The notes: generated from the letters alone by a model not told the origin. DNA of 64,000 bases from Sinorhizobium americanum (GCF_001651855.1 NZ_LNQC01000045.1:238923-302922), one strand, 5' to 3'; positions 48,815-59,914 are shown, counted from the first letter of the stretch. A program made the numbers and translations.

Positions 48815-49129
48815 ATGGAAAAATACGCGTTCCGCATGCGGCTCAATCCTGGCATGGCCGAGGAATACAGGGCGCGCCACGACGCGATCTGGCCCGAGCT
48901 GGTGGCTCTGCTGAAAGACGCCGGGATATCGGACTACTCGATCCATCTTGACGAGGAGACGAACCTGCTCTTCGGCGTGCTCTGGCGTGCAGAGAACCAC
49001 AAGATGGCCGATCTGCCGTCGCACCCGGTGATGCAGGAATGGTGGGCCCATATGGCCGACATCATGGAAACCCGTGCCGACAACGAGCCGGTCGCCGTGC
49101 CGCTCAACACCGTCTTCTATCTCAGCTGA
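48815..49129 (+). CDS. rhaU: L-rhamnose mutarotase
   Basis: Interconverts alpha and beta anomers of L-rhamnose, 104 residues, the standard RhaU/RhaM length. Family sequence: [28 protein letters not shown] with the active-site His and conserved Trp, [19 protein letters not shown] and [13 protein letters not shown] with the paired Trp. It starts 10 bp after rhaQ and ends 1 bp before rhaK. Uptake in rhizobia has been reported to need the kinase RhaK, and RhaU supplies the anomer used by the isomerase. Confidence 0.95.
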   Translation: MEKYAFRMRLNPGMAEEYRARHDAIWPELVALLKDAGISDYSIHLDEETNLLFGVLWRAENHKMADLPSHPVMQEWWAHMADIMETRADNEPVAVPLNTVFYLS

Positions 49130-49130
49130 C

Positions 49131-50525
49131 ATGAAGACCGTCGCCGTCATCGATATCGGCAAGACCAACGCCAAGGTCGCGTTGGTCGACCTCGCGCGCT
49201 TCGAGGAGATCGCCGTCCGCAAGACGCCGAACATTGTCGTGGAGGCGGGGCTCTATCCCCACTTCGACGTCGAGCATCTCTGGCGCTTCATTCTTGGGAG
49301 CCTTGCAGAGTTGCACCGTGAACATCCCGTGGATGCGATCTCAGTCGCAACACATGGGGCGACCGCGGTGCTGCTGGACCAGGCGGGCGAGCTCGCCCTG
49401 CCGGTCCTTGACTATGAGTTTGCCGGCCCGGACGCGCTCGCCGAGGAATATGGCCGGGTGCGCCCGGCCTTTTCCGAAACAGGATCGGCCCGCCTGCCGA
49501 TGGGGCTCAATGTCGGTGCGCAGCTTTTCTGGCAGCAGCGTGCGTTTCCCGAGCAGTTCGCCAAGGCCGCGACCATCCTCACCTATGCGCAATACTGGTC
49601 CTATCGCCTGACCGGCGTTGCCACCAACGAACTGACCTCGCTCGGCTGTCATACCGATCTCTGGAACCCTCTAACTGCGACGTTTTCGGCCTTGGTCGAG
49701 GGGCAGGGTTGGGCGCGGCTGTTCGCGCCGGTGTGCAAGGCGGGCGACGTGATCGGCGGCTTGCTGCCTCCGCTGGCCGCGGCCGCGGGCCTGCCAGCGG
49801 GGCTGCCGGTCTATTGCGGCATTCACGATTCGAACGCCTCGCTGCTGCCGCACCTCTTGACACGCCGGGCACCCTTTTCCGTCGTCTCGACCGGAACCTG
49901 GGTGGTGATGCTGGCGGTCGGAGGCGATCGGGTGGAGCTCGATGAAACCCGCGACACGCTGATCAATGTCAACGCGCTTGGCGACCCGGTGCCGTCTGCC
50001 CGCTTCATGGGCGGCCGCGCCTTCTCCATGCTCGTCGGCGACAATCCGCCGCCGGCCTCGGCCGCGGCCGAAGCGCGCGTGCTTGCGGAAAGCTGCATGC
50101 TGCTGCCCTCCGTTCCGGGCGGCTCCGGTCCTTTCCCCTCGGCGACGCCGCGCTGGACGGTGGACGAAGAAAAGCTCAGCCCCACGGAGCGGCTTGCCGT
50201 CGTCTCATTCCATCTCGCCCTGATGACGGCGACCTGTCTCGATCTCATCGGCGCCGGGGGTGAAATCGTCGTGGAGGGGCCCTTCGCCGCGAATTCCGCC
50301 TATCTGCGGATGCTGGGCGCTGCGACCGGCCGGCCGGTGCTCGCCAACAGCGCGAGCAGCACCGGAACGAGCCTTGGTGCAGCCTGCCTCGTCGCAGGCG
50401 CCCGGATCAGGACGGGTGCCGAAGTCTTCTCGGACGAGATTCCGGTAGGCTATGCCGGTTACGCACGGAAATGGCAGCGCTTGACCGCTGAGCATGTGGC
50501 TGCAAGCGCAACTCTCTATCGCTAG
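49131..50525 (+). CDS. rhaK: Rhamnulokinase (FGGY family)
   Basis: Sugar kinase of 464 residues that phosphorylates rhamnulose before RhaD. The FGGY N-terminal motif VAVIDIGKTNAKVALVD includes the phosphate-1 loop; ATHGATAVLLD, YCGIHDSNASLLPHL with the catalytic Asp in GIHDSN, and FSVVSTGTWVVML follow. The ATG at 49131 directly follows the rhaU stop (TGAC-ATG); the frame extends upstream inside rhaU without a better start. In R. leguminosarum RhaK is also required for transport by the ABC system, which fits its place as last gene of this operon. Confidence 0.94.
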   Translation: MKTVAVIDIGKTNAKVALVDLARFEEIAVRKTPNIVVEAGLYPHFDVEHLWRFILGSLAELHREHPVDAISVATHGATAVLLDQAGELALPVLDYEFAGPDALAEEYGRVRPAFSETGSARLPMGLNVGAQLFWQQRAFPEQFAKAATILTYAQYWSYRLTGVATNELTSLGCHTDLWNPLTATFSALVEGQGWARLFAPVCKAGDVIGGLLPPLAAAAGLPAGLPVYCGIHDSNASLLPHLLTRRAPFSVVSTGTWVVMLAVGGDRVELDETRDTLINVNALGDPVPSARFMGGRAFSMLVGDNPPPASAAAEARVLAESCMLLPSVPGGSGPFPSATPRWTVDEEKLSPTERLAVVSFHLALMTATCLDLIGAGGEIVVEGPFAANSAYLRMLGAATGRPVLANSASSTGTSLGAACLVAGARIRTGAEVFSDEIPVGYAGYARKWQRLTAEHVAASATLYR

Positions 50526-50578
50526 ACAGAATGAAGTAGAACCCGGCGGATCTTCTTGGACTTGGTCGAAAGACCGCG

Positions 50579-50689
50579 TCAGAAAATGTTGCGGTTTGCC
50601 GCCCGTCTATGTTCGAGATTGATGACGATCGAGATCGCCGTCATTGCGAGGATTGCGATGCTGGCGGCGCTAATTCCAAGAACAATCAT
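50579..50689 (-). CDS. Candidate 36-residue single-helix membrane protein
   Basis: On the minus strand an ATG at 50689, preceded by GGGAA at about 8 bp, opens a 36-codon frame ending TGA at 50579. The product is MIVLGISAASIAILAMTAIS, then IVINLEHRRAANRNIF: one membrane helix and a basic C-terminal tail, a positive-inside pattern. A short GGTC/GACC hairpin follows the stop. It is a candidate small protein without homology evidence. Confidence 0.4.
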   Translation of the reverse strand: MIVLGISAASIAILAMTAISIVINLEHRRAANRNIF

Positions 50690-51181
50690 TGCTCATTCCC
50701 GTGGACGCATCTTCATGATGTCGCCTGTACCTGTGACGGTGCAGCCTGCGCGGTTCGCGCCTATTTGACCTTCGCTTCGATACTGGACGACAAGTAGAAC
50801 CGCAATTCTAAACTCTTGTGATTAAAAACCTGTTGTCTCCGCACAGTAAAACGGTGCGCAGCAGCGGCGATTAGCGTGCTGGTTGCATTTTAGCGATTCC
50901 GACTACGGGCCGGAAACCGTTAACCTTCAAGCAAGGAATTAACCATAAACATGGTCCAACACGTCGGAATAGGAAGTCTCAGCTTCTCTCAAGGCATGAT
51001 GCCGCACCGCCGTACCGGTTCCGGTCCGGTATGCAATCTCACAGACGTTACTTGCGGGATGGACGATAGAGAACGCTCAGGCGCGCCGATCTTACCGACT
51101 GGGCGTGACCGGCCATAGCCCTTTCAGGGGCCACATCTTCCCCCAGGCAAGTCTCGACTACGCATCAGGCCGGGGAACATC
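50690..51181 (+). promoter_or_regulatory. Promoter region of the chemotaxis operon
   Basis: About 490 bp with no supported coding sequence. AT-richer stretches occur at 50800-50830 and 50925-50955, the latter with TTAACC repeated at 50920 and 50940. In S. meliloti this operon is transcribed from a single promoter upstream of icpA under flagellar control; I cannot place the exact promoter here. Confidence 0.4.
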
Positions 51182-52789
51182 GTGCAGCGGGAAGCGTCAG
51201 ATCAGGCAAGGAAGGGCCAGGCGGGCAGTCTGCTCGAGCGCCTGCGCTTTGCCGGGCTCGACGAGGGAGCCTGTGCGCTTCTGCGGGACCGTCGCCAGGC
51301 CCTGTCGCCGCGTATCGAGCTCGCGCTGCGTGACCTTTTCCACCGGTTGCAGACCAACCCGGACGCCGCTCGCCATTTCGACAACGATCGCCAGCTCGAC
51401 CGACTGCACGATCTTCAGTCATCGCACTGGAATGTGCTGACCGATGCCCGTTTCGACGGGCTCTATGCCGAGCGCGTCAAGGTACTCGCCGACACGGAAG
51501 CGCGCATGGGCCTCGACCCGCGCTGGCAACTCGCGAGCCATGCGGTGGTGCTGGAGCATCTCATCGTCGGCGCCATCGAGGATGCCTGGCCCAAACTCCC
51601 TTTCGGCAAGGCACGCAGGGATGAACTCTGCCGGCTCGTCGCCGCTCTCGTGCGCGCTGCCTTCGTCGACAGCGAGATCGCCGTGTCGTTGCGCTTCAAC
51701 GCGCTCCGCCAGCAGCATCAGCGCCAGCTTTCCGACCAGCGCAAAGGCGACGAGTCCGAGGTAACGGCGCTCTTTTCGGATTTCCTGCAGGCCCTCGCAG
51801 ACGGCAACTTCGGCGCCCGCCTGCCGACGGAGACGGCCGACTTCTACCGGCCGATCACCTCCGGGCTGAACGCCGCCCTGGACCAGATCCAGCAGGCTCT
51901 GTTGTCTGGAGACAAGCGTGCCTCCGCGGCCGAAGACATGGTGGAAAGCCTTCGCAGCCGCACCAACGCGTTTTCCGGCGCCGCCGGCGGCGAGGCCGAG
52001 GCCCTGACTGGCCAGGTCGCAGCGCTTGGGGCGATGACCGAACGCATGCGCTCCGGCTCGATTCGGATCAGCGAGGCCGAGGCCAAGGCGAGCGAAACGC
52101 GCCGTGCTGCAGAGCGCAGCGGTGAGATTGCCGGTCAGGCGATCTCTGCCATGGCGGACATCGAGGCTTCCGCGGAAAAGATCGGCCAGATCATCGGCGT
52201 CATCGACGAGATTGCCTTCCAGACCAATCTGCTCGCCCTCAATGCCGGCATCGAAGCGGCACGCGCCGGCGAGAGTGGCCGCGGCTTCGCGGTCGTGGCG
52301 CAGGAAGTCCGGGCGCTGGCGCAGCGCTCCGGCGAGGCGGCGCGCGAGATCAAGCAACTCGTCAACGGCACGAAGACGCAGGTCGAAGCCGGCGTCGAAA
52401 TCGTCGGTCAGACGCAGAATGCGATCAGCAGCATCGTCGAACAGGTGATCTCCATCAATGCCGCCGTCGCTGGCATCGCGCGCGAGGCGGAATCGCAGGT
52501 CAGCGATCTGGCCGCCGCCGCTTCCGAGATCGGCGGCATTTCGACGGCGATGGGCCGAAGCGCGACGCTCGCCGGTGAGGCCGCGGCTTCGACCGAGGAT
52601 CTCCACGGCACCATTCTGGAGCTGGGACAGACGATCCGCCGCTTCCGTTTCGAGCGTCAGGCGGGATTGAGGGCTCCGACCTTTGTCCCGCCGTCTGCGC
52701 TTTTGCCGCAAGTCGATGAGGACGAACGAGCGATGCCGTTCAGCGATGACGCCGCCGCCGGGCGGCAGGTCGCCGGATCGCGGCGCTAG
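51182..52789 (+). CDS. icpA: Soluble globin-coupled chemoreceptor IcpA
   Basis: Cytoplasmic methyl-accepting chemotaxis protein of 535 residues without membrane segments. The N-terminal about 180 residues ([63 protein letters not shown]) are of the protoglobin/globin-sensor type. The C-terminal signalling hairpin has [46 protein letters not shown], the highly conserved receptor tip. GTG at 51182 is 5 bp after GGGGA. It is first in the che operon, as in S. meliloti. The globin domain suggests sensing through heme, but the proximal His cannot be assigned with certainty by eye. Confidence 0.93.
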   Translation: MQREASDQARKGQAGSLLERLRFAGLDEGACALLRDRRQALSPRIELALRDLFHRLQTNPDAARHFDNDRQLDRLHDLQSSHWNVLTDARFDGLYAERVKVLADTEARMGLDPRWQLASHAVVLEHLIVGAIEDAWPKLPFGKARRDELCRLVAALVRAAFVDSEIAVSLRFNALRQQHQRQLSDQRKGDESEVTALFSDFLQALADGNFGARLPTETADFYRPITSGLNAALDQIQQALLSGDKRASAAEDMVESLRSRTNAFSGAAGGEAEALTGQVAALGAMTERMRSGSIRISEAEAKASETRRAAERSGEIAGQAISAMADIEASAEKIGQIIGVIDEIAFQTNLLALNAGIEAARAGESGRGFAVVAQEVRALAQRSGEAAREIKQLVNGTKTQVEAGVEIVGQTQNAISSIVEQVISINAAVAGIAREAESQVSDLAAAASEIGGISTAMGRSATLAGEAAASTEDLHGTILELGQTIRRFRFERQAGLRAPTFVPPSALLPQVDEDERAMPFSDDAAAGRQVAGSRR

Positions 52790-52819
52790 GGTCAGTGAAC
52801 AGGTCAGTCGAGGGACAGA

Positions 52820-53113
52820 ATGGCCAGCAGGAACACCGCAAAGAAATCGCTGAAGCTCGCTCCGGTCCTGGACCTGAACGAGGCGACGGCGCTGCATGAA
52901 AGGCTGCTATCGCTCAAGGGCGCTCCGGTCGTGATCGATGCGTCCGCCGTCGAGCGGATCGGAACGCTCTGCGCACAGGTGCTGATGGCCGGAGCAAGAA
53001 GTTGGGAAGAGGATCGGATGTCCTTCACCTTTGCCAAGGTGTCGGACGCTTTCGTTAAAACGACACAGCTCATCGGCGTGGACATCGCGCCCCTGATGGC
53101 AAAGGAGATTTGA
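52820..53113 (+). CDS. cheS: STAS-domain chemotaxis protein CheS
   Basis: Small protein of 97 residues made of one STAS domain (LAPVLDLNEATALHERLLSLKG, VVIDASAVERIGTLCAQVLMAG). In S. meliloti the protein in this position, CheS, binds CheA and increases drainage of phosphate from CheY1, replacing a CheZ phosphatase. The ATG at 52820 follows GGGACAGA. It is 30 bp after icpA and 4 bp before cheY1. Assignment rests on domain type and the exact operon position. Confidence 0.9.
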   Translation: MASRNTAKKSLKLAPVLDLNEATALHERLLSLKGAPVVIDASAVERIGTLCAQVLMAGARSWEEDRMSFTFAKVSDAFVKTTQLIGVDIAPLMAKEI

Positions 53114-53117
53114 GAAA

Positions 53118-53483
53118 ATGAAGAAGAGAGTTCTGACTGTGGACGACTCCCGGACGATCCGGAACATGCTTCTTGTTACCCTCAACAATGCCGGCTTCGA
53201 AACGATCCAGGCGGAAGATGGCGTTGAAGGCCTCGAAGTGCTGGAGACGGCCAATCCCGACGTGATCGTCACCGACATCAACATGCCCCGCCTCGACGGC
53301 TTCGGCTTCATCGAAGGCGTGCGCAAGAACGACCGCTACCGTGCGGTTCCCATCCTGGTGCTCACCACCGAAAGCGACGCCGAGAAGAAGAACCGTGCGC
53401 GGCAGGCGGGCGCTACCGGCTGGATCGTCAAGCCGTTCGACCCGACCAAGCTGATCGATGCCATCGAGCGCGTAACGGCCTGA
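53118..53483 (+). CDS. cheY1: Chemotaxis response regulator CheY1
   Basis: Single receiver domain of 121 residues. The acidic pair DD at 9-10, the phosphorylated Asp53 in VTDINMP, the Thr in VLTTES and Lys105 in IVKPFD are all present. In Sinorhizobium CheY1 acts as a phosphate sink that takes phosphate back from CheY2-P via CheA, rather than as the motor regulator. AAGGAG is partly visible in the cheS end. It is followed 19 bp later by cheA. Confidence 0.93.
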   Translation: MKKRVLTVDDSRTIRNMLLVTLNNAGFETIQAEDGVEGLEVLETANPDVIVTDINMPRLDGFGFIEGVRKNDRYRAVPILVLTTESDAEKKNRARQAGATGWIVKPFDPTKLIDAIERVTA

Positions 53484-53502
53484 AATCCGAGGGTAGCGTC
53501 CA

Positions 53503-55800
53503 ATGGATATGAACGAAATCAAAGAGATTTTCTTCCAGGAATGCGAGGAGCAGCTCGCGGAACTGGAGTCGGGTCTCCTGAAGCTCAATGACGGTGATCG
53601 CGATCCCGAGACGGTCAACGCGGTCTTCCGCGCTGTCCATTCGATCAAGGGTGGCGCCGGCGCGTTCGGGCTGGATGACCTCGTCTCGTTTGCGCATGTC
53701 TTCGAGACGACGCTCGATTGCGTTCGATCCAACAGGCTTGAGCCCAACCAGGACGTCCTGAAGGTGATGCTGAAATCGGCGGACGTGCTTGCCGATCTCA
53801 CCAACGCCGCCCGGGACGGCGGCAGTGTCGACGAGGCGCGCAGCCGTCAGCTGATCAAGGAACTCGAAGCGCTCGCCAATGGTGAATTGCCGCAGGCGGC
53901 CGCTGTCGAGCCGGTCGCAAGGCCGGCGCCTGTTGCCGCGCCGGCACCAGCACCCGCAGCCGCTCCGGCGGTCACAGACGAAGGCTTCCAGCCCGTTGCC
54001 TTCTCCTTCGACGAGTTCGAGGCGAACGAGCCTCCGGCAATCGAGCCGACGACTTTCGAAATCCTCTTCAGGCCGAAATCTGAACTCTATGCCAAGGGCA
54101 ATGACGCGACGCTGCTGCTGCGCGATCTCTCGCGTCTCGGCGAGATGAGCATCCATTGCGACATGGACGGTCTGCCGGCGCTTGGCAGCATCAATCCGGA
54201 GGCCGCCTACTTCGCCTGGAAGATCTCGCTGAAGACCGACAAGGGCGAAGAGTCGATCCGCTCGGTTTTCGAATTCGCCGAGTGGGATTGCGAGCTTGAG
54301 GTGACGCTCGCCGGCGACCATGCCGCTCCCGGCGAAGAATTGCCGATGCAGCCCGTTCCGTTCGATCTGTCTATGCTCGACGAGGAAATACCAGCCTCGG
54401 CCGGCGCGGGCGAGGATGATGATCAGGTTGCGGCCCAGCAGCGCGAGGCGCGCGACGACGCGGTGTCGGCTGCGGCGACCGCGAGCAACGTTCTGCAGAT
54501 GGCACAGACCGCACGCGCGCCTGCCGAAAGCAACAGGAGTGCGGCATCCGCCTCGGCGGCACAGGCAGCTGCACAGCAGGCTGCCTCTGCAGCCACCCCG
54601 ACGATCCGCGTCGATCTCGACCGCGTCGACCGGCTGATCAATCTCGTCGGCGAGCTCGTCATCAACCAGGCGATGCTGTCGCAGAGCGTCATCGAAAACG
54701 ACACGAACGGTACGTCGTCGATCAATATGGGTCTCGAGGAGCTGCAGCAGCTCACCCGCGAAATCCAGGACAGCGTCATGGCGATCCGCGCGCAGCCAGT
54801 GAAGCCGGTCTTCCAGCGCATGTCGCGCATCGTCCGCGAAATCGCCGATATGACCGGCAAGTCGGTGCGCCTCGTCACCGAGGGTGAGAACACGGAAGTC
54901 GACAAGACGGTCATCGACAAGCTGGCCGAGCCGCTGACGCACATGATCCGCAACGCGGTTGATCACGGGCTCGAAACGCCGGAAAAGCGCGTCGCCGCCG
55001 GCAAGAACCCGGAAGGCACGGTGCGGCTGACGGCGAAACACCGGTCCGGTCGCATCGTCATCGAGCTTGCCGATGACGGCGCCGGCATCAACCGCGAGAA
55101 GGTCCGGCAGAAGGCCATCGACAACGATCTGATCGCCGCCGATGCCAATCTCTCGGACGAGGAAATCGACAACCTGATCTTCCACGCAGGCTTTTCGACC
55201 GCCGACAAGATCTCCGACATTTCCGGCCGCGGCGTCGGCATGGACGTTGTCAAGCGCTCGATCCAGGCGCTCGGCGGACGTATCAACATCTCGTCGAAGC
55301 CGGGGCATGGCTCCGTCTTCACCATGAGCCTGCCGCTGACGCTCGCCGTCCTCGACGGCATGGTGGTGACGGTCGCCAACCAGACGCTCGTCGTGCCGCT
55401 GACGGCAATCGTCGAAACGCTTCAGCCGGAGGCCTCGGCGATCCACAGCTTCGGTGCCTCCCAGCGGCTGATTTCGATCCGCAACTCCTTCTGCCCGCTG
55501 GTCGATGTCGGACGCATCCTGAACTTCCGCGCCACCCAGGCCAATCCGGTCGAAGGGGTGGCGCTGCTCGTCGAGTCCGAAGGCGGCGGCCAGCGCGCCC
55601 TGATGGTCGATGCGATCCAGGGCCAGCGCCAGGTTGTGATCAAGAGCCTCGAGGCGAACTATACCCATGTGCCGGGCATTGCGGCGGCCACCATTCTCGG
55701 CGACGGGCGCGTGGCGCTCATCCTCGATGTCGATGCGATCGTCGCGGCCTCGCGCGGACACTCCCTGAAACCTGAAATGTCTCTTGCTGCAGCCGGATAA
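53503..55800 (+). CDS. cheA: Chemotaxis histidine kinase CheA
   Basis: Kinase of 765 residues. The HPt domain comes first, with the phosphorylated His46 in [14 protein letters not shown]. After an Ala/Pro-rich linker (about 140-170) is a P2-type region, then dimerisation ([20 protein letters not shown]), the ATP-binding domain ([52 protein letters not shown]) and the CheW-like P5 domain to the end. Length and order match rhizobial CheA. It phosphorylates CheY1, CheY2 and CheB, coupled to IcpA and membrane receptors through CheW. Confidence 0.95.
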   Translation: MDMNEIKEIFFQECEEQLAELESGLLKLNDGDRDPETVNAVFRAVHSIKGGAGAFGLDDLVSFAHVFETTLDCVRSNRLEPNQDVLKVMLKSADVLADLTNAARDGGSVDEARSRQLIKELEALANGELPQAAAVEPVARPAPVAAPAPAPAAAPAVTDEGFQPVAFSFDEFEANEPPAIEPTTFEILFRPKSELYAKGNDATLLLRDLSRLGEMSIHCDMDGLPALGSINPEAAYFAWKISLKTDKGEESIRSVFEFAEWDCELEVTLAGDHAAPGEELPMQPVPFDLSMLDEEIPASAGAGEDDDQVAAQQREARDDAVSAAATASNVLQMAQTARAPAESNRSAASASAAQAAAQQAASAATPTIRVDLDRVDRLINLVGELVINQAMLSQSVIENDTNGTSSINMGLEELQQLTREIQDSVMAIRAQPVKPVFQRMSRIVREIADMTGKSVRLVTEGENTEVDKTVIDKLAEPLTHMIRNAVDHGLETPEKRVAAGKNPEGTVRLTAKHRSGRIVIELADDGAGINREKVRQKAIDNDLIAADANLSDEEIDNLIFHAGFSTADKISDISGRGVGMDVVKRSIQALGGRINISSKPGHGSVFTMSLPLTLAVLDGMVVTVANQTLVVPLTAIVETLQPEASAIHSFGASQRLISIRNSFCPLVDVGRILNFRATQANPVEGVALLVESEGGGQRALMVDAIQGQRQVVIKSLEANYTHVPGIAAATILGDGRVALILDVDAIVAASRGHSLKPEMSLAAAG

Positions 55801-55805
55801 TACTC

Positions 55806-56273
55806 ATGACCTATGCCGCAAAAAATCTGACGACTGGCGGACGGGAGCTGATCGCTTTCCGCGTCGGCGGCCAGGAATTCTGCGTCAACGTAATGTCGGT
55901 CCGCGAAATTCGCGGCTGGACGCCTGCGACCGCGATGCCGCACGCACCGGGCTACATGCTCGGCGTCATCAACCTGCGTGGCGCGGTGCTGCCGATCATC
56001 GACTTTTCGGCGCGCCTCGGCATGAAGCCGGCCGAGCCGACGGTCCGCCACGTGATCATCGTCGCCCAGGTGAAGAGCCAGGTTGTGGGACTTCTGGTCG
56101 ATGCCGTATCCGACATCCTGACCGTCTCGGATGGCGACATCCAGCCGACTCCGGATATCGCGTCGGACTTCGAAAGGAGCTTTGCCCGTGGCGTCCTGGC
56201 GATCGAGGGACGGATGATCTGCCTCGTCGAACTCGACCAGGTCTTCCCGCAAGAGGAAAGGGAAGCGGCATGA
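55806..56273 (+). CDS. cheW: Chemotaxis coupling protein CheW
   Basis: Adaptor of 155 residues linking receptors to CheA. The CheW fold is evident from [46 protein letters not shown] with the conserved NLRG, and [13 protein letters not shown]. It is 5 bp after cheA and overlaps cheR by 4 bp. Confidence 0.95.
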   Translation: MTYAAKNLTTGGRELIAFRVGGQEFCVNVMSVREIRGWTPATAMPHAPGYMLGVINLRGAVLPIIDFSARLGMKPAEPTVRHVIIVAQVKSQVVGLLVDAVSDILTVSDGDIQPTPDIASDFERSFARGVLAIEGRMICLVELDQVFPQEEREAA

Positions 56274-57178
56274 GAGCCCAGGCCACTTTCGAGCAGAAGC
56301 TGTCGCCGGACGAGTGCCTTGCGGCTGGCGAATATCCGCTAACGCGGCGTGACCTCAGCGAAATCGCCGCGATGATCTATGCGGATGCCGGCATCTACCT
56401 GAATGAATCCAAGGCGTCGCTGGTCTATTCTCGGCTGTCGAAACACATCCGCAATCTCGGTCTCAAGGGATTCCGCGACTACTGCCAGCTCGTCGCCTCC
56501 CCGGCGGGCGCTGCGGCGCGCCGCGACATGCTCTCTCATCTGACCACCAACTTCACCCGCTTCTTTCGAGAGAACCATCATTTCGAGCACCTGAAGACCG
56601 ACGTGCTGCCGGGCCTGATCGCCCGGGCCAAGAACGGCGGCCGGGTCCGCATCTGGTCGGCGGCCTGCTCGGACGGCCAGGAGCCCTATTCGATCGCGCT
56701 GACGGTGCTGTCGCTGCTGCCAAATGCCCCCGAATATGACTTCCGAATCCTGGCGACCGACATCGATCCGAAGATTCTGGCGCTCGCCCGCGCCGGCGCC
56801 TATGACGCGACGGCGCTCGAAACGGTAAGCCCCGCCATGCGCAAGCAATGGTTCCGGGAGGTCGAAGTGAACGGCCGTGGCAAGTGGCAGATCGATGACC
56901 GCGTCAAGCGGCTGATCACCTTCAACGAGCTCAATCTGATGGCACAATGGCCGCTCAAGGGGCCTTTCGACGTGATCTTCTGCCGCAACGTGGTGATCTA
57001 TTTCGACGAGCCGACGCAGATGAAGATCTGGTCGCGATTTGCAGGCGTGCTCGACACCGGCGGGCATCTCTATATCGGTCATTCAGAGCGCGTCTCGGGG
57101 GACGCCAAGGCGATCTTCGACAATATCGGCGTCACCACCTATCGCCATACCGGCAAATTCCATGGAGGTCGGGCATGA
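56270..57178 (+). CDS. cheR: Chemotaxis protein methyltransferase CheR
   Basis: SAM-dependent enzyme of 302 residues that methylates receptor glutamates. The N-terminal helical domain ([22 protein letters not shown]) and the methyltransferase domain ([65 protein letters not shown]) are all present. The start is the ATG in the ATGA overlap with cheW. A longer frame upstream runs through cheW in another frame and is not used. Confidence 0.95.
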   Translation: MRAQATFEQKLSPDECLAAGEYPLTRRDLSEIAAMIYADAGIYLNESKASLVYSRLSKHIRNLGLKGFRDYCQLVASPAGAAARRDMLSHLTTNFTRFFRENHHFEHLKTDVLPGLIARAKNGGRVRIWSAACSDGQEPYSIALTVLSLLPNAPEYDFRILATDIDPKILALARAGAYDATALETVSPAMRKQWFREVEVNGRGKWQIDDRVKRLITFNELNLMAQWPLKGPFDVIFCRNVVIYFDEPTQMKIWSRFAGVLDTGGHLYIGHSERVSGDAKAIFDNIGVTTYRHTGKFHGGRA

Positions 57179-58227
57179 ACGCTCCCGCCCGTGTTCTCGT
57201 CGTCGATGACTCGCCCACCATGCGCGGGCTGATCTCGGCTGTGCTCAATGCCGATCCGGAGGTAAAGGTCGTCGGCCAGGCGGCCGATGCGCTCGAGGCT
57301 CGCCAGGCGATCAAGCAACTGGATCCCGACGTCGTCACCCTCGACATCGAGATGCCGAACATGAACGGCCTCGAGTTCCTCGACAAGATCATGCGTCTGA
57401 GGCCGATGCCGGTCATCATGGTCTCGACGCTGACCCACAAGGGCGCCGAAGCGACGATCGCCGCACTCGAAATCGGGGCCTTCGATTGTGTCGGCAAGCC
57501 GCACCCCGGCGACCCCAATCCCTTCGGCGGCCTGGTGGAGAAGGTCAAGGCGGCAGCGCGATCGCAGCGCAAATCGATGATCACCAGCAACCGGGCGGCA
57601 TCGACGCCGGCTGTAAGCAGCGCTTCCGACTACAAGGCGGGCCGCAAGATCATCGCGATCGGGGCCTCCACCGGCGGCGTGGAGGCGCTGATTGCGGTCT
57701 TGCAAAAATTCCCCGCGAATTGCCCGCCGACGGTGATCACCCAGCACATGCCGCATACATTCACCAAGAGCTTTTCCGAACGGCTGAACCGGCTCTGCGC
57801 GCCGACCGTCCATGAGGCGACCGACGGCGCCCGTCTCGAAGTCGGCAAGGTCTATCTGGCGCCGGGCGGCGACCGGCACCTTCAGGTCGCCAATTCATCC
57901 TCGCCCTGCTGCAGGCTGGTCGACCGGGAACCCGTCAACGGCCATCGCCCGTCGGTCGACGTGCTGTTCGATTCGGTCGCCGAACTGGCGGGGCGCAATG
58001 CGATCGGCGTGATCCTGACCGGCATGGGCCGCGACGGCGCGGCCGGTCTCCTCAAGATGCGGCACGCCGGGGCGCGCACCTTCGGACAAAACGAAAAGAC
58101 TTGCGTCGTCTATGGAATGCCCAGAGTGGCCCACGAATTGGGTGCTGTCGAAACACAGCTCCCCCTCGGATCGATCGGGGAGGAGATATTGAAGACCGCA
58201 GCAGCCCGGAAGGAAGGAAGCGAATAA
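57175..58227 (+). CDS. cheB: Chemotaxis methylesterase CheB
   Basis: Response regulator and glutamate methylesterase/amidase of 350 residues. The receiver domain has Asp57 in [11 protein letters not shown]; the linker is short; the catalytic domain has Ser165 in IAIGASTGG, His191 in ITQHMPHTF and the Asp in LTGMGRDGA. It starts in the ATGA overlap with cheR. Together with CheR and CheD it provides adaptation. Confidence 0.95.
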   Translation: MNAPARVLVVDDSPTMRGLISAVLNADPEVKVVGQAADALEARQAIKQLDPDVVTLDIEMPNMNGLEFLDKIMRLRPMPVIMVSTLTHKGAEATIAALEIGAFDCVGKPHPGDPNPFGGLVEKVKAAARSQRKSMITSNRAASTPAVSSASDYKAGRKIIAIGASTGGVEALIAVLQKFPANCPPTVITQHMPHTFTKSFSERLNRLCAPTVHEATDGARLEVGKVYLAPGGDRHLQVANSSSPCCRLVDREPVNGHRPSVDVLFDSVAELAGRNAIGVILTGMGRDGAAGLLKMRHAGARTFGQNEKTCVVYGMPRVAHELGAVETQLPLGSIGEEILKTAAARKEGSE

Positions 58228-58616
58228 TGTCCATCGCCGAAAAGATTAAGGTTCTGATCGTCGACGATCAGGTCACGAGCCGACTGCTCCTGGGCGACGC
58301 CCTCCAGCAACTCGGCTTCAAGCAGATCACTGCCGCCGGCGACGGCGAGCAGGGCATGAAGATCATGGCCCAAAACCCGCACCACTTGGTCATCTCGGAC
58401 TTCAACATGCCGAAGATGGACGGCCTGGGCTTGCTGCAGGCGGTTCGCTCGAACCCGAACACCAAGAAGGCGGCCTTCATCATCCTGACCGCTCAGGGCG
58501 ACAGGGCGCTCGTCCAGAAAGCCGCGGCGCTCGGCGCCAACAACGTTCTCGCCAAGCCGTTCACCATCGAAAAGATGAAGGCAGCGATCGAGGCGGTGTT
58601 CGGGGCACTGAAATAA
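58227..58616 (+). CDS. cheY2: Chemotaxis response regulator CheY2
   Basis: Receiver domain of 129 residues with DD at 13-14, phospho-acceptor Asp58 in ISDFNMP, a Thr in ILTAQG and Lys110 in LAKPFT. In S. meliloti CheY2-P is the regulator that slows the flagellar motor. It begins in a TAATG overlap with cheB, and cheD begins in a TAATG overlap with its own stop, so translation of the three is coupled. Confidence 0.93.
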   Translation: MSIAEKIKVLIVDDQVTSRLLLGDALQQLGFKQITAAGDGEQGMKIMAQNPHHLVISDFNMPKMDGLGLLQAVRSNPNTKKAAFIILTAQGDRALVQKAAALGANNVLAKPFTIEKMKAAIEAVFGALK

Positions 58617-59164
58617 TGTTGGAAGCTGCCGGCAGGCGTGTGCATGTCATTCAGGGCGAGTTCAAGGTCGTCAACGATCCGGATGTCGTTCTCTCGACCA
58701 TTCTCGGCTCCTGTGTGGCTGCCTGCATGCGCGACCCGGTCACGGGCGTCGGCGGCATGAACCATTTCCTGCTGCCCGGCTCTTCGACGTCGCCGGCGTC
58801 GGCCGGTGACGCGACGCGCTACGGCGTGCATCTCATGGAACTGCTGATCAACGGTCTCTTGAAGGAGGGCGCGCGCCGCGATCGGCTCGAGGCGAAGATC
58901 TTCGGCGGAGCCAGGACGATTGCGCGCTTCTCGAATGTCGGCGAGCAGAACGCCGCCTTTGCGCGGCAGTTCCTGCTCGACGAGGGCATCCGCGTCGTCG
59001 GCGAGAGCACCGGCGGCGAGCATGGCCGCAAGCTGGAATATTGGCCGGTGACCGGTCGTGCCCGCCAATACGCGCTGACCGGTGTCGAAGCCCAGCGCGC
59101 CATCCATCAGGAGCGGCCGGCACCCGCACCGAAGCCGGTGGAAAGCTCGATCGAGTTCTTCTGA
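58616..59164 (+). CDS. cheD: Chemoreceptor glutamine deamidase CheD
   Basis: Deamidase of 182 residues. The family motif [32 protein letters not shown] contains the catalytic Cys in LGSCV and the His in [32 protein letters not shown] follows. It overlaps cheY2 by one base. It deamidates receptor glutamines to create methylation sites. Confidence 0.94.
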   Translation: MLEAAGRRVHVIQGEFKVVNDPDVVLSTILGSCVAACMRDPVTGVGGMNHFLLPGSSTSPASAGDATRYGVHLMELLINGLLKEGARRDRLEAKIFGGARTIARFSNVGEQNAAFARQFLLDEGIRVVGESTGGEHGRKLEYWPVTGRARQYALTGVEAQRAIHQERPAPAPKPVESSIEFF

Positions 59165-59215
59165 CCGCGTCGGCGGCGCGAGCGGGCAAAGATTCTTTTC
59201 AATGTGAGAAAAACG

Positions 59216-59608
59216 ATGCAGACCGACCACCAGAGCTACATGCCTCACGCGGAAGAATCGCTGCCAGACGTGCTGATGCGCATCGTCACCGAACTCCACG
59301 ACGTCGCCTATCTCATCGAGCGGATCGAGCCGCAGCTCTGGAACAGCCATGATGCCTCCGCAACTGATCCGGCCGACAAATTGATGGTGCTCCAGGGCGT
59401 CGATCTGGCGGTCCAGAAGACCCGGGGTCTTGCCGAATTCATCGACACGATCACCGCATCGATCCCCGACACGTGCCTCGTGGACATCTCCACGGCCGTG
59501 AACCTGGTCAAGCTTGCCGACATGAAAAAGGCGCTCGGCAGCGGCCTGTTGCGCCACGGCCACTCGCAGCCGCTCACCAAGGCCGCGGGCGATTTTGAGG
59601 CGTTTTGA
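59216..59608 (+). CDS. cheT: Chemotaxis operon protein CheT (orf10)
   Basis: Protein of about 130 residues at the end of the che operon. It is helical, with LPDVLMRIVTELHDVAYLIERIEPQLW and DKLMVLQGVDLAVQKTRGLAEFIDTITASIP. It occupies the position named cheT in S. meliloti. The segment DLAVQKTRGLAEFI is reminiscent of CheZ-like helices, but I would not assign a phosphatase function from it. A GTG at 59204 is an alternative start; the ATG at 59216 is preferred only because ATG is the commoner start, and neither has a strong ribosome site. Confidence 0.8.
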   Translation: MQTDHQSYMPHAEESLPDVLMRIVTELHDVAYLIERIEPQLWNSHDASATDPADKLMVLQGVDLAVQKTRGLAEFIDTITASIPDTCLVDISTAVNLVKLADMKKALGSGLLRHGHSQPLTKAAGDFEAF

Positions 59609-59610
59609 CG

Positions 59611-59714
59611 CTACAGCGCCGCGCGTCTTATCAGACGCGCAAAGGTCGCTGTAGCACTTTGAGTTGCTGCATGTCTTTGTCCTTAATCGAGGTCGATTTT
59701 AAGGAGACATGCAG
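59611..59714. repeat. Rhizobial compound intergenic palindrome between cheT and fliF
   Basis: CTACAGCG (59611-59618) pairs with CGCTGTAG (59647-59654) and encloses GCGCGTCT/AGACGCGC (59621-59628 with 59633-59640). A second palindrome follows: CTGCATGTCT (59667-59676) with AGACATGCAG (59705-59714), with inner complementarity around TTAATCGA. This two-part element is a familiar dispersed repeat of Sinorhizobium genomes. It starts 2 bp after the cheT stop and may end or attenuate the che transcript. The rest of 59715-59914 has no gene. Confidence 0.75.
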
Positions 59715-59914
59715 TAGACGAGAGGGGCGCGTAAGTCGGCCCTCGACCATCATCCTTCTGCTCCGACAAGTTCGCGCAAGTTTCGCCGCCTAGCTTCGCT
59801 TCCGGGGCTGGTAGATTCGCGCATATCGATACCTGCTTACCAGAATGTTTGATCTTCGCATGATGCCGTCGAGTGCCGGCAAGGGTGCCATGCGATACTG
59901 GGTGCGGAAACAGA

